Source: Epithemia pelagica (Eukaryota > Bacillariophyta > Bacillariophyceae > Surirellales > Surirellaceae). Taken from it: a stretch of DNA of 64,000 nt. Position numbers and translations under genes: made by a program. Shown one piece after another: positions 49,045 through 59,165 of the stretch (position 1 is the stretch's first letter; every line of letters begins with the position of its first letter). The notes below the pieces were generated by a model. The model saw nothing but the letters and a program-made list of their open reading frames with translations, did no database searches and was not told the DNA's origin. The stretch lies in contig OX337233.1 in NCBI GenBank assembly GCA_946965045.2, positions 1,302,001 through 1,366,000 of the forward strand, read 5' to 3'.

Positions 49045-50573
49045 GATATGGGCAATCGTCTGTGAAAAAGACAAGTACCCAGTCGCGCACTGGTATCATA
49101 CGCTGTCAAAAGGAGTATCGCTACTGTTGAGATACAAAATATACTAACGTCTGAAATTCATAAACATCACTCGCTGGGATTTATTTGGGGGCCCCTTTCT
49201 GGCGAAATCTGCACCCAACATCTTCAATATAATAATTGTCTTGTCGACTTTGTTTCATTTTTTTGTTCTTCACGCGGAACGAACATCATCAATACACCAA
49301 CAGCAACAGCAACACCAACAAGATGCAAACCGATCGCCAGGATGACGAGGAAGAGTTTGACGATGAGTACGACCGTCATCGAGAACCGTCCGCCTCTCAA
49401 GTCATGTTGCCATCCATCAAGGAATCGGATCGCTTCACGTCCGAGGATCGTGTCGCGTTGCTCAATATGGGTGTCTTAAGCACTATTGCCGTTGCCGTCA
49501 ATATCATTGCTGGGCTTCTTGGATGGATTGGATTGAAGATTGTCCTTTATTTTGTCCTTTTGGCGGTCGTGGGACCCGTCTTTCGTTTTGCCTATTTGTT
49601 GGTCGTCGGACCCGTCTCTTTTTGTCAGGCCATGTGTTGTGAGTTCAAGGGGATCATTTATTTGGTCGACACACCTCGCAACGAGACCTGTCCTTCCTGT
49701 GGTTCCGGACCACTACGAAACCTACACGGACATCGACATCGAACTTCCGTGGAATGGTACAAGGAAAAAAGCAGTCGACAGCGGGAATGGATTCCCAAAC
49801 TCCATTGTCGTAAGTGTGGCTACAAGGCCAACCGTGTGGCAGCCACTGCTGTACGTTCGACCCGAACCCGTGCGGCGAATGCGTCACGTTCGACCCGAAC
49901 CCGTGCGGCGCGTACGAAACGTCCCCGAAACCCGTCCAAGGCCAAAAAGCAACAAAAATCGCAGGATGGCAAGGCAGACTACGCAACTGTCCCAGTGGTG
50001 GAACCACGATTGTTGCCCTCCCCGACGATGCTTCCACGAGTACTAAGGTACAGCAGGACTCTGTGGTGGAAATGACAACGGTACAAAACATTGTCTAAGG
50101 CAAAACGGATTTCAGTTTGCGGGTGGATGATGAGAAACCATGAAGGATTGGACAATGCATACTTGAGTATTCTTGAAAGGATAGCTTTGTATTTTTTGAA
50201 GTGGATGACTGTACTCGTTCTAGGTAGATGAATCCGTCGAGTCCGATTGTATGATCAGCTCCATACTAAATAGATGGGTTTCGTGATATGATGATACAAC
50301 AACTGGAAGGAATAGCCCGTATTAGGGCTGCAGAAAAACAATTCATCTTGTAGCCTCGTTTCATACAAGTACATCTATCAATCCATTTACATGCTATTAT
50401 TATTCACTCGCAATACCTGGTTCCTTCCGAGAAAGACCGACAGACAGACAGAGCCAGAGTCCCAATGTCAAGCCCAGCATTCGGGCGGGTACGTAGGTTC
50501 GTTCTATTTAGATAGCGAATTGGTTTTCGTTCGGTTCGCTTCATTCATGGATACGCAGCAGAGAGCGGAGAGC
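49045..50573 (+). repeat. Segmental duplication unit, copy B
   Basis: Matches about 22510-24023 (promoter, zinc-ribbon gene, 3' flank). From 50223 on, it also matches 61389 onward. Confidence 0.7.
49323..50075 (+). CDS. Membrane-anchored zinc-ribbon protein, copy B, with a shifted C-terminus
   Basis: A 250-aa paralogue of copy A, start at ATG 49323. The acidic N-terminus, membrane region and zinc ribbon (CPSCG and CRKCGY) are kept. The membrane part has an extra VGPVFRFAYLLVVGPV unit, apparently a small internal duplication. A basic RSTRTRAA motif is also duplicated. Relative to copy A, one base is missing at about 50004-50009, so the last 25 residues are read in another frame and end RYSRTLWWK. 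The ancestral ending VVEMTTVQNIV is still visible in the +1 frame, closing at 50098. Probably still translated, but with an altered tail. Confidence 0.65.
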   Translation: MQTDRQDDEEEFDDEYDRHREPSASQVMLPSIKESDRFTSEDRVALLNMGVLSTIAVAVNIIAGLLGWIGLKIVLYFVLLAVVGPVFRFAYLLVVGPVSFCQAMCCEFKGIIYLVDTPRNETCPSCGSGPLRNLHGHRHRTSVEWYKEKSSRQREWIPKLHCRKCGYKANRVAATAVRSTRTRAANASRSTRTRAARTKRPRNPSKAKKQQKSQDGKADYATVPVVEPRLLPSPTMLPRVLRYSRTLWWK

Positions 50574-50668
50574 GGTGAACCTGAAACGATACAGGACGAA
50601 TGTCGCTGAAGTTTGCCAAGAATCCTGTTTGCTCTTGTTGTTGTCTGTTTCGTGGCAAGTTCTTTACT

Positions 50669-52187
50669 TCAACGGCGAGAAGGGTTTCGATACGGTCGTT
50701 GCAACCAGACATGATCCAAGACGGTCCCAGCATCATCACCACCACCAACACTCTCGTCCTCGGTGGGTGAGGAGGATGACGACGAATCTGGATCGGCCAC
50801 CTTGACAAATTCAAACAAGAGCGAGGTGGCATTGGCCACCGTGATTCGTCCATATCCATACGTATGTTCAATGGATGCCACAGTCCATTCCGTTTCGTAC
50901 AGGTCTACATCGTCCAATCGTCCTCCTGCCGTTCCGAAGGTAATATGCGTCGGTCCCCCATACTCGTGGGTCGTGTCGTGACAGTGACTTCGAAACAGGC
51001 CATCGCAGGTTCGCAAATAGGCATGGTAATGACCCGAAACGACCAAATCGACTTGGTAATCAAACAAGAGATTTTCAATTTCATAGCACATTCCAATACC
51101 CACGGCATTTTGGTCCCAAAATTCTTCCGATTGATACAAGGGACGATGCATTTCGACAATGACCCAGGGCGTTTGCGATCGATCCACGCCGCGAGACAAA
51201 TCGGCCAAGGCCCAGGTATATTGAGGAGATCCAAACGACAAGTCATGTTCGGACGACAAGACAATGGTATGGACATTTCCAAAATCATGAGAATACCAAA
51301 AGACACCATTGCTGGGAGGAAGAAGGGAGGCATCCTCGTTTCGCTGGGGCATGGTAAATCGTTTGGTGGTGGGGACTCCACATTCTCCCCCACTGTCATT
51401 TTCAAAGTTGCCCCAGGCGGGATGAAATCCATTGTACTCGGAATCTGGAACGTCGTTGGAGGAATGTCCATTCTCATGGTTGTTGTTGGTGTGGTGGTGG
51501 TGGTGGTGGTGGTGGTACCGAGAACTGCTCGGGGGAGGAACCACCACGGACGGATCCTTCGTTCCTCCCGTCAAGTAATCGTATTCATGATTGCCCACGG
51601 AGGTTCCATACACCACCACGGCCACCATGGCATTGGTCAATCCGGCATGACCGGAACGAGTTGAAAAGGACACCACCATTTCCGATGGATTTGATGTTCC
51701 ACTCAAGTGAATCCCAAAGGGAGATGTGACGGACGTGATATGAATCGGTGCCGTGGTGGCCAGGTAATGCAGTTCCACCGAGCCCTTGTCGTGGTTGTCG
51801 GCGTCGTCGTTGGCGTGCTTCGGAAATGTATTCTTTTTGCTCTTCATCTTTCTCTTCTTTTGCTGATACAAGAGGAATTGACAGTGTGAAAAGCGGTACA
51901 CGGAAAAGTGAGGAATGTGCCATGTTCCTGAATTCCAAACCGAGGAATTCGTCGAGTGTGGCGACGACGAAAAGAGGGAACCCAACCGTCGTTGTTGTGC
52001 ATTGCCCGATGAGGTTGCTTGTGGTTGTTGTCCTTGTTGTGTGGTTTGTTTGTACTCATGTGTGGCACGAATTTGTGCCAGAAGGTTCCCACTTCCAACA
52101 GTTGCCGTGTACTCTGTAAAACGGACCGTGGGTGGACAAACTCTTCGTTGTCGTCCTCCTCCTCCAGTTGCCAACAATACAAGGCCA
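50669..52187 (-). pseudogene. Broken purple-acid-phosphatase-like gene (copy B)
   Basis: Very similar to the copy at 61831-64000, but damaged in three ways. First, a 588-bp in-frame deletion (equivalent to 62751-63338 of the other copy) joins YGTS directly to VGNHEYDY and removes the DxG and GDxxY metal-binding motifs. Second, a 2-bp insertion near 52081 (AGAAGG against AAGG) shifts the frame near the N-terminus. Third, the 5' end is lost at about 52187, where similarity stops. The later motifs (GNHE, EMHRPLY, GHYHAYL) remain. An open frame of 502 codons survives, but a working dinuclear metal centre is not expected. It lies directly downstream of and convergent with zinc-ribbon copy B. Confidence 0.8.
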
Positions 52188-52462
52188 CCGATGCATGATA
52201 GTTAGGTAGTCCTCGCCCTGCATTATGTGCAGGGCTGTATCCCCAGCGTGGGTGGATTTTAGGGTGTAATTTCTTGAGACTACAGCCTCAAAATCACACC
52301 CTCTGGGGGGTAGCAGGGCCGATGCGTCGGTCGACGGTACCCCACGCGTCAGCGTTAAAATAGACTACACCTTTTTTATTTTTTAATAATGACCATGCTA
52401 CCTAGGGGGAAGGTCGAACTTGAAGCGGGAAGGTCGAACGTGCCGAACGTGCCGAACGGAGT
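52188..52462. other. Edge of an inserted segment with hairpins and short repeats
   Basis: Begins where similarity between the phosphatase copies ends. It contains an inverted repeat CCCTGCA/TGCAGGG (52216-52234), a longer imperfect hairpin AGGGTGT...ACACCCT (52261-52302), and tandem GGTCGAAC and GTGCCGAAC motifs (52411-52459) just upstream of the Crinkler/RHS-like gene start. Confidence 0.5.
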
Positions 52463-52940
52463 ATGAGCCTGGAACGCAAGAAAGCCAAACTTAACCCTGG
52501 TGATGAAATAGAGACGATGGAATTAGCAGATGATGCATCAGCCGCAGCTGCTCAAGGAGTAACTTCGATCTCCTTGATTTCTCCAGAAACTAGACAGACT
52601 TCAAACAGAGACGCGTTGTTACGTTTGCGGCCGATTGTGCTCGGTTTGCAAGACAACAGCTACGACGACTTATGTCGAAGCCTAGGTGGGATGAGAGATT
52701 TTCTTCAGGTGACCTCAGTTTCGCGAGACAAAGGGGAAATCTCGAATGTGCTCTCAACAATCTACATCGAGCTGAGGAAGCTTGAAGCGGCAAGTGTTCC
52801 AACGGAGGGAGACGGTCCTGTTGACGAAAAGTATCGAAATACAGCGATTGAGATTCGGAATGCGATTCTTTTCTCCAACTTAGAAGAGATTCCTGGTGGT
52901 GATGGAGTCAAGTTTTATCAAGGGTTTGTTCCAAACCTTC
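52463..52940 (+). pseudogene. 5' part of a Crinkler/RHS-type P-loop effector-like gene, interrupted
   Basis: ATG at 52463. The first 159 codons are host-gene sequence (mostly helical, with RDALLRLRPIVLGLQDNSYD); the frame then runs 42 codons into the LTR and stops at 53066. No classical LFLAK-type header or ubiquitin-like domain was recognised. The remainder of the gene lies beyond the Copia element at 59384. As it stands this half would give a truncated chimeric protein without the NTPase domain. Confidence 0.65.
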
Positions 52941-53152
52941 TGTTGAAATCCAACTGTCGTCCCCGTATAGTTGGATGGGCTAAAAGCGCTGAAATTAAAA
53001 GGGGAAAAGAGTATTATAACGTTACGTTGACGGTGTCCCTTAGCGATGTGTTGGTGAGTGATTGGTAGGGTACGTCAGGCGGAAAGTGCCAGTTGATGAC
53101 GTGTGCTTCTGGGGGATGTCCCCGAAGCACCGGGTGACCCAATATCTTCACA
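52941..53152 (-). repeat. 3' LTR of the second Copia element
   Basis: 212 bp, TG...CA ends, no difference from the other LTR seen by eye. Confidence 0.95.
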
Positions 53153-53189
53153 CTCCCTCTCACTTTTCGTCCCTGGTGCTCTTTGCTGA

Positions 53190-56100
53190 TCACCAACCGA
53201 GGACCCGTTTGCGTAGCCGCCTTAGCACATCCACTGCAAGTGGCTTGGTGAGATAGTCCGCCAATTGGTTTGTTGTGTCTACCGCATGTATGGATATCTT
53301 CCCTTCTTCCACGTAGGATCGAAAGTGATGCAATTTGACATTGAGATGTTTGGTGCGTGGTCTGAACTTGTAGACTCGCGCCATCTCCAATGCCCCGCTG
53401 TTGTCTTCGAATACCTTACAATGCACTTCCGCTTTGGTGGAGTGTATTTGGATTTGTTGCTCCTTCATCTCTTCGAGGAGTCGCATGAGTGGGATTGCGG
53501 CTCTGAGGGCGTACGAAAGTCCCGTGTACTCGCTCTCCGTCGAACTCAATGCGATTTCTGTCTGGAGCTGTGACTTCCATATGACGGGGCAGCCCATGTA
53601 ACGGATTATGTATCCGTGACGCGAGCGCGCCGTGTCCCTGTCTGTGCTTGCCGTCTCCTTATTCCAGTTCCCCGCGAAGTCGGCGTCGACGTACACCTCC
53701 AGCCCCAGTGCTGGGTTTGGGTGGAATGTCATTCCTTGCTCTCGAGTCCCTTTTAGGTATCTCGCTATCCATCTTACTGCCTCGCCGTGTGGTTTGCGTG
53801 GGTTGGACGCAAAGCGAGCGCATTGATGTGTCGCGTATGAGATGTCGCTCCTGGAACCTGCTTCCAGATAATTCAACATCCCTACTATTGAGCGGTAGTT
53901 GAATGACTCGTCGAAAGCTGGCTCGTCAAGGTGGCGATGCAAGATCTTTGATGACGCCATGGGATTGTCTTTCGTAGTTGTGTTGTCCTTGAAGTGAAGG
54001 GCCTGCAGTATCTTTTGGATAAGGTGCGGCTGTGCGAATGTGATTCGTCCATCAGCATGTTTGGTGATGTTTACGCCGAGAAAATCCTTTATGTTGCCTT
54101 CCACAGTGATGTTGAGCTTCGCCGCTTTGAGGTCGGCGATTACTTGGTCAATCTCCTGTTGGTTTGGCCCACAGAGGATGCTGTCGTCTGTGTACAGTAC
54201 GTACACCACTGAGCCACGGTAGAAAACACATTCGTCTATGGATGATTTGGTGAACCCCACATCCTGTACCAATCTCCTCGATAAGTGTTGGTACCATACT
54301 CTCCCGGCCTGTTTTTGGCCATATAAGTTGGCGTGGAGCTGTAGGGCGTAGTCCGTTTTGGATTTGCCTCCTTCCAGTTCATAGCCCCGGGGAATCTCCA
54401 TATAGACCTCCCGTTCTACTGGCGCCTGTGGATATGCCAGTACGTAGTCAATTTGCGTCGTGTGCCAGTTGAAGGCCGACACCAGCGCTAGCACGAGTCG
54501 AATTGATGCCCAGTTGGCCACGGGTGCATACGTTTGGTCGTAATCACGCCCTTTCTCCATACGTGAGCCGTCGAAGTTCAGCCTTGCCTTGTGTGCTTTT
54601 ATGTCTCGCGTGATGATGTCGCGTTTTCGTTTCATCTGCCACACTGCTTTGAAGATTTTTGTCCCTTTGGGGATCTTGCTTCGATGCACAATCGAGAAGT
54701 TCCCATCCTCCATTTGTCGGTCCATTTCCTTTTGCATCCCCTGCACGAACTGGGCGCTATCTTCCTGCGCCATCGCCTCGTGATGATACATCGTATCGGG
54801 GTCGGAAATGGCCGCTTTGAAGGCTATCGGGTTCAGCTTTGATTGTTGCTTGGTGGCTTTCTTTCGTTTCTTGCTCTCTTTTGCTCGCTCTTTCGCGGCC
54901 TCGTGCTTGATCATGGTCTTGTAGGCCAATAGCCCGTCCTCGGCCACCATGTCATCTTGAGGGCAGAGGGTGGCGTAGGTGAATATTTCGCCTGGGATTG
55001 TTTCCTCGTCCTCTGTTTCAGCGCTCATCACCTCGATGAGTCGTTGTGTGGGCTTCCTGATCCTTCCGGATCGGGTGCGAATGGTTGGTGTCTGGGGAGG
55101 AGCACTCGTCTGCTCCCTCTGACTTTGCACTTCTCTCTTTTCCTGGCTAGTCGCTGGAGTCTGTTGTGCGGTTTCAAATTGTTCCATGGTCAGGTCTCCC
55201 TCTTGCGGCAGCGTCCCGTCCTGCATTGGGTCATGATCCTTTTGTTGTTGTTGTTGAGTGTTAGTTGCGCGCGTTCCCAGTTCCATTCCAGGTGCGGCTC
55301 CCTCTTGCCGCCGGCTTCTCTTTGCCGTTTTCCTTGGTTTGGGTTGCTGGTCCTTTTTCCCATTCGCCTTTCCTGTCGCCGTCTTGAAAAACGTGCTGAC
55401 TTGCCAGTTTGCTTCCACCCTTTCTTGTTTCATCGTATCGAAGCCCTTATCGAACCGTACGTGAAACTGTGGGCTTACGTGTCCTGTGTGGCGATGCAAC
55501 ACTAGGGCCACGTTTCGGTTGTGGATTGGGGATTGGCCTAGGTAGATGCCAATTCGTGCTCTCTCCTTCCATTTGTGGTGCGGCTTTCCGGACTGCAGCG
55601 CCTCGCTCAACACGTACACTGGACAGCCGAATGGTTTCCAATGTTTTCGGTTGATGTTGACGGGCGTCTGTGCGAAAAGTTGGATTGGTGCTTGCTTTGA
55701 TGAGTGCTGCATGTTCGGTGAGTTGTTGATGCAGAGGTTTGCTTGGCGCAGTGCGTACGGCCATAGGTGTGCCGAGATGGCCTCTGGCCAGCGCTTGTGT
55801 GCGTGCATCAGCATCGTCCGTGCCATCTCTTGTAGCTCCCGAATCCGCCGTTCCGCCTTTCCGTTGGCGTGGTGTGCTCCAACTGCTGCGAAGGTGAGTT
55901 CTTGTCCGTCCCTCTCGCAGCTTTGGACCCATGCTTTCGCCTTGAAAATTCCATTGTCCGCGTGGTACGCCTCAATCTTGACTCCACGGTTGAGTGCGTA
56001 CCGCTCGAATGCCTTCTTGCCCTGGATCGTTTCGGCCGCTGTCGCTGTGCGTTGCAGATACACGAATCCAAGGGACGTTGCTTGGTCCACATAGACCGTT

Positions 56101-57488
56101 GCGTAGTTATACCTCTGTTTAGTGAGGAATCCCGTCATTTGGGCGATCAGTCCAGGAGTCGGTGACACGAGTTGGTCCACTGATACCACTTGGCCTGGCC
56201 TGGTTGGTTTTACCTCGGCCTCCCTGTCTCGAACTGTCTTCGATCGCCATGGCCTCTTGGTGGCCTTGGCGTATCCACATGCTGAGCATACTGGGACGTG
56301 ACACTTCGCCAGCCGTCTTGGCAGCTGTCCGTCCTTGGCCATCTGTTGGAGCTTTGGAAATGGTAAGTGTCCAAAGTCGTAGTGGCACCTCAGTAGCTCG
56401 GCTTCCGCTGATGGGACCCGTTCCTCCTCATCTGGGATGATGTCGGGTGTTTCTTCGAGTGTTGCTGCGTCCTTGGCGTTGATGTCGAATGTCCTGGGTG
56501 CCGGCGCTTCTCCATCCGCCGTAGCTGGTTCCGCTTCATTTGGTTGTATAGCGCTGTGCCAGACTGGTGGCGGCGCTTCGTTTTCGGGTTCGATATCATC
56601 GTTCTCCGATCCATCCTCGTCGTCCGAGATTATGGATGGTTTTACTTCGACGTCGTTTTCCGTCAGTGGGTTGTTGTCGTACTCGGGGTCGTCTGTTCCG
56701 GCACACTTGCAGTACTGATGATACTTGTCGTATCCGCTCGCGAGACTGAATGTCGCCACGTTGTTGCCATATGACTCGATCGGGATCGTCCGGCGTGACT
56801 TCCGATTGTTCCAAAAGAGGACGACTTCTGTTCCTGTGGTCGTCTCGCCTGCTCCTCCCCGTTTGTCGACATTGTTGCGTGTTTGTGCCCAGTGCTGCGG
56901 GCTCAGCAGTCGCACTCCTCCTTCTGGCACGTAGTACGAATTCGGTATGGTCATGTGGTGGACTTCGCCTTGGTCGTCCTCCCATTTCCAATGGATTGTG
57001 CATTGCCACACGTTGAAAGTCCTCGTTCCCCCGAAGCCTTTGATTGCTCTTTTGCATGGGGTGATTGATCCTGGTATGTCTTCTCGCTTGTGCGTAATGC
57101 ATCCGGAACATCGATTGTCTATGCCAACCATGCGCGAGTCTGAGTCAAAGGGTGCGCATTGTCTTGCGCTGCAATTGGCTGCCATGGCAAATATGGCTGC
57201 CATGCACAGTCGTTTTCGGTTGGAGCTTTTCGTTCGCGTGTGTTTTCGGTGGTGTGTTTTTGCTTTGATGTGGATCCTGTTGTCCAGCCATTCTGCTGCC
57301 GTTTCGGTTCCTCTTCCGATGAAATGGAGTATTTTTGACATCCATGCTTGTGCTGCCATGGTATTTTCGCTGTCCTCATCCTCGTTCCGTTCGACGATGG
57401 TTACTGTTGCGAGTATCATGTATTGGAGCAGTAGCTGGAGTGTCGTTAGGATGGTGCTTGCTGCTCTCGCTATGAGGATCGTGGCCAC
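53190..57488 (-). CDS. Pol polyprotein of the second Copia element
   Basis: 1432 codons from a GTG at 57488. The frame is in fact open back to the gag TGA at 57581, with no ATG before about residue 24, so expression as a gag-pol readthrough product is the simplest view. Residues 1-60 are hydrophobic then basic. The protease region near residues 112-130 has DSDSRMVGIDNRCSGC, a divergent active site. The integrase has a zinc site (HYDFGHLP near 368 and CSACGYAK) and D,D,E residues in VSVDQLV (about 434), YHADNG (about 508) and GKAERRIREL (about 541). RT has QTYAPVANWASIR, DYVLAYPQA and the catalytic YTDDSILCG (about 1099). RNase H has VYVDADFAGNW (about 1264), SSTESEY, EDNSGAL and QLADYLTKPL. 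No internal stop or frameshift. Confidence 0.9.
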   Translation of the reverse strand: MATILIARAASTILTTLQLLLQYMILATVTIVERNEDEDSENTMAAQAWMSKILHFIGRGTETAAEWLDNRIHIKAKTHHRKHTRTKSSNRKRLCMAAIFAMAANCSARQCAPFDSDSRMVGIDNRCSGCITHKREDIPGSITPCKRAIKGFGGTRTFNVWQCTIHWKWEDDQGEVHHMTIPNSYYVPEGGVRLLSPQHWAQTRNNVDKRGGAGETTTGTEVVLFWNNRKSRRTIPIESYGNNVATFSLASGYDKYHQYCKCAGTDDPEYDNNPLTENDVEVKPSIISDDEDGSENDDIEPENEAPPPVWHSAIQPNEAEPATADGEAPAPRTFDINAKDAATLEETPDIIPDEEERVPSAEAELLRCHYDFGHLPFPKLQQMAKDGQLPRRLAKCHVPVCSACGYAKATKRPWRSKTVRDREAEVKPTRPGQVVSVDQLVSPTPGLIAQMTGFLTKQRYNYATVYVDQATSLGFVYLQRTATAAETIQGKKAFERYALNRGVKIEAYHADNGIFKAKAWVQSCERDGQELTFAAVGAHHANGKAERRIRELQEMARTMLMHAHKRWPEAISAHLWPYALRQANLCINNSPNMQHSSKQAPIQLFAQTPVNINRKHWKPFGCPVYVLSEALQSGKPHHKWKERARIGIYLGQSPIHNRNVALVLHRHTGHVSPQFHVRFDKGFDTMKQERVEANWQVSTFFKTATGKANGKKDQQPKPRKTAKRSRRQEGAAPGMELGTRATNTQQQQQKDHDPMQDGTLPQEGDLTMEQFETAQQTPATSQEKREVQSQREQTSAPPQTPTIRTRSGRIRKPTQRLIEVMSAETEDEETIPGEIFTYATLCPQDDMVAEDGLLAYKTMIKHEAAKERAKESKKRKKATKQQSKLNPIAFKAAISDPDTMYHHEAMAQEDSAQFVQGMQKEMDRQMEDGNFSIVHRSKIPKGTKIFKAVWQMKRKRDIITRDIKAHKARLNFDGSRMEKGRDYDQTYAPVANWASIRLVLALVSAFNWHTTQIDYVLAYPQAPVEREVYMEIPRGYELEGGKSKTDYALQLHANLYGQKQAGRVWYQHLSRRLVQDVGFTKSSIDECVFYRGSVVYVLYTDDSILCGPNQQEIDQVIADLKAAKLNITVEGNIKDFLGVNITKHADGRITFAQPHLIQKILQALHFKDNTTTKDNPMASSKILHRHLDEPAFDESFNYRSIVGMLNYLEAGSRSDISYATHQCARFASNPRKPHGEAVRWIARYLKGTREQGMTFHPNPALGLEVYVDADFAGNWNKETASTDRDTARSRHGYIIRYMGCPVIWKSQLQTEIALSSTESEYTGLSYALRAAIPLMRLLEEMKEQQIQIHSTKAEVHCKVFEDNSGALEMARVYKFRPRTKHLNVKLHHFRSYVEEGKISIHAVDTTNQLADYLTKPLAVDVLRRLRKRVLGW

Positions 57489-57578
57489 GATGTCTATGGC
57501 GGCTATGAGGGAGAGGGTGGAGTAGATGTTAACATAGATGGTTAATGCATTTACTTTGGCCCACTCTCTCCATAACCG

Positions 57579-59084
57579 TCAGTCGTAGTCCGAGTCTTCT
57601 TGTTCTTCGATGAGCGTCTCGTGTGCTGCTGCCAGCTTGAGTGCCCCATCCTTGGTCTTCTTTTCCTTCTGTCCTTCCTTCTTGGAGGAGTCCTTCTTTG
57701 CCGCGTATCCTCGGCATTCGGACGGCTTGTGAGTCCTCCAGCGTCCGTCACACTTGCCCTTGGTTTCACTGGAGCACCAATACCATTTGGTGCCATTCCA
57801 TGTCCGGAACTTGTGCATTTTGTCCGCCTTCGGTTTCTCGTTGTTTTTGAGCCACGCTGGTTTCTCCGGTTTCGTCGGGGCTCCATGTTTGTCGTTGCTC
57901 GATTTCTTTGCTGGGCCTTCCTTCTTGCTTTCGAATTTTGTGCCCTTTGAAGGTGCTCGTTTCTTCAGCGATTGCACTTCCGCTTGGAGGGCTAGCACTT
58001 CCTTCTGGTGCTGCGTGGGTTGCTCCCACTCGTCCCTTGTGACTTGTTTCTTGTAGAAGTTCACTGCCTTGATCATTAAATCGCGTGCCGCAGTGATGGT
58101 CGCTGTCCCATCCTCGTGTCCGTCTTCCACTTGTTGGATGTACGCTGCGAATCGTTCATCGTTGACGGCCTTGTATCCCTTGAAGAGATTGACGATCAGG
58201 TCTGACGATGCTTGTCCGCGCGACGATAGGCCGTCCACTTGGCTCTGTACATACGCATTGAATGCGACAATGTCACTGCCGTTAGTTTCGATGTACTTGT
58301 CAAGGCTGGACAAGTTGAGTCGCAGTGTCGAGACTGTGGCGTGGGAGTCGAGGTAGCTTTCTCGTACCACTACCTTGAATAGGCATCCTCCCGCGTCCAG
58401 GCCATTCACTTGAGTCTGCTCTTTCCAGATTTGGATTCGCTGAATTCCTGTTGGTGACAGGGAATTCATGATCAAGTCATAGAGCATCTTCGAGTCTTGG
58501 CTTTTTCGACTGTTCCCTGCGATGAAGGATTGCTCCCATGCCGTTACATGGGCCAGAGTCACCCGCCCATAGTCGTTGATGAGGTCGACTTGGTTTGCTC
58601 CTGGTGTTGCGAGGTCCATTGGGACCTTTGCGTTTGATCCATCCTCCAACATGCCCAAATCTCGTGCCCGAGTATTCAGCAGGTTGATGAATAGTTGAAA
58701 CCGACTCGGTTCCACATCGAATTTTTCATCCGTACTAAACAAGGAGCGAGTGGCTTGCTCGTAGTATTTTCGACCTTGTTTGGTACTAAAATCCAATTGC
58801 TGCCCGATTCCGGCTCGGAGTGGGGTCCTTAGGAATGGTCCTGGTCCTCCTCCTCCTGGTGCTCCGCCTCCTGCGCCCCCTGCTGCTACAGCAGCGGCAG
58901 CTGCATTCGCGGCGGCATTCGCAATAGCTTGCTGGATTGCTTGCGTGGCTGCTCCCAGTGCTCCCACGATTGCAGCTGCTTCGGCTCCTAGCGGTGCTGG
59001 TCCTCCGCCTCCGCCTCCGCCTGCTGGTGGTGCTCCACCACCACCGCCACCTCCTGGTGCAGGAGCGCCGTCTCCGCCGTCCAT
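57579..59084 (-). CDS. Gag of the second Copia element
   Basis: A 501-aa protein from ATG at 59084. The first 85 residues are an unusual Gly/Ala/Pro-rich tract (PGGGGGGGAPPAGGGGGGG). The capsid-like helical domain spans about 90-340. A basic linker (KKRAPSKGTKFESKKEG) leads to a Cys/His cluster WYWCSSETKGKCDGRWRTHK followed by PSECRGY, a likely nucleic-acid-binding knuckle. It ends ...DSDYD then UGA. The next codon is CGG and the same frame continues into pol, which matches the UGA-CGG readthrough context known from several RNA viruses. Confidence 0.85.
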   Translation of the reverse strand: MDGGDGAPAPGGGGGGGAPPAGGGGGGGPAPLGAEAAAIVGALGAATQAIQQAIANAAANAAAAAVAAGGAGGGAPGGGGPGPFLRTPLRAGIGQQLDFSTKQGRKYYEQATRSLFSTDEKFDVEPSRFQLFINLLNTRARDLGMLEDGSNAKVPMDLATPGANQVDLINDYGRVTLAHVTAWEQSFIAGNSRKSQDSKMLYDLIMNSLSPTGIQRIQIWKEQTQVNGLDAGGCLFKVVVRESYLDSHATVSTLRLNLSSLDKYIETNGSDIVAFNAYVQSQVDGLSSRGQASSDLIVNLFKGYKAVNDERFAAYIQQVEDGHEDGTATITAARDLMIKAVNFYKKQVTRDEWEQPTQHQKEVLALQAEVQSLKKRAPSKGTKFESKKEGPAKKSSNDKHGAPTKPEKPAWLKNNEKPKADKMHKFRTWNGTKWYWCSSETKGKCDGRWRTHKPSECRGYAAKKDSSKKEGQKEKKTKDGALKLAAAHETLIEEQEDSDYD

Positions 59085-59145
59085 TCTTGCTTGCCTGCGA
59101 GTCCGTATCTTGTAATACCCTTGTAGTTCCCTTCAAATCCTGGTT

Positions 59146-59165
59146 TCGTTAGCGCAGAGGAAGCG
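59146..59165 (-). other. Probable primer-binding site of the second Copia element
   Basis: The bases next to the 5' LTR, read on the plus strand, are GTTAGCGCAGAGGAAGCG. This resembles the D-arm region of initiator tRNA-Met (GCGCAG and GGAAGCG blocks), suggesting internal tRNA priming as in Drosophila copia. The match is judged from memory. Confidence 0.4.

Noticed and set aside
31453-57581. Genetic-code reassignment as the reason for in-frame stops
   Set aside because: Clear host genes end in each of the three stop codons (TAG in eIF2D, TAA in the PLD-like gene, TGA in zinc-ribbon copy A), so a standard code fits.
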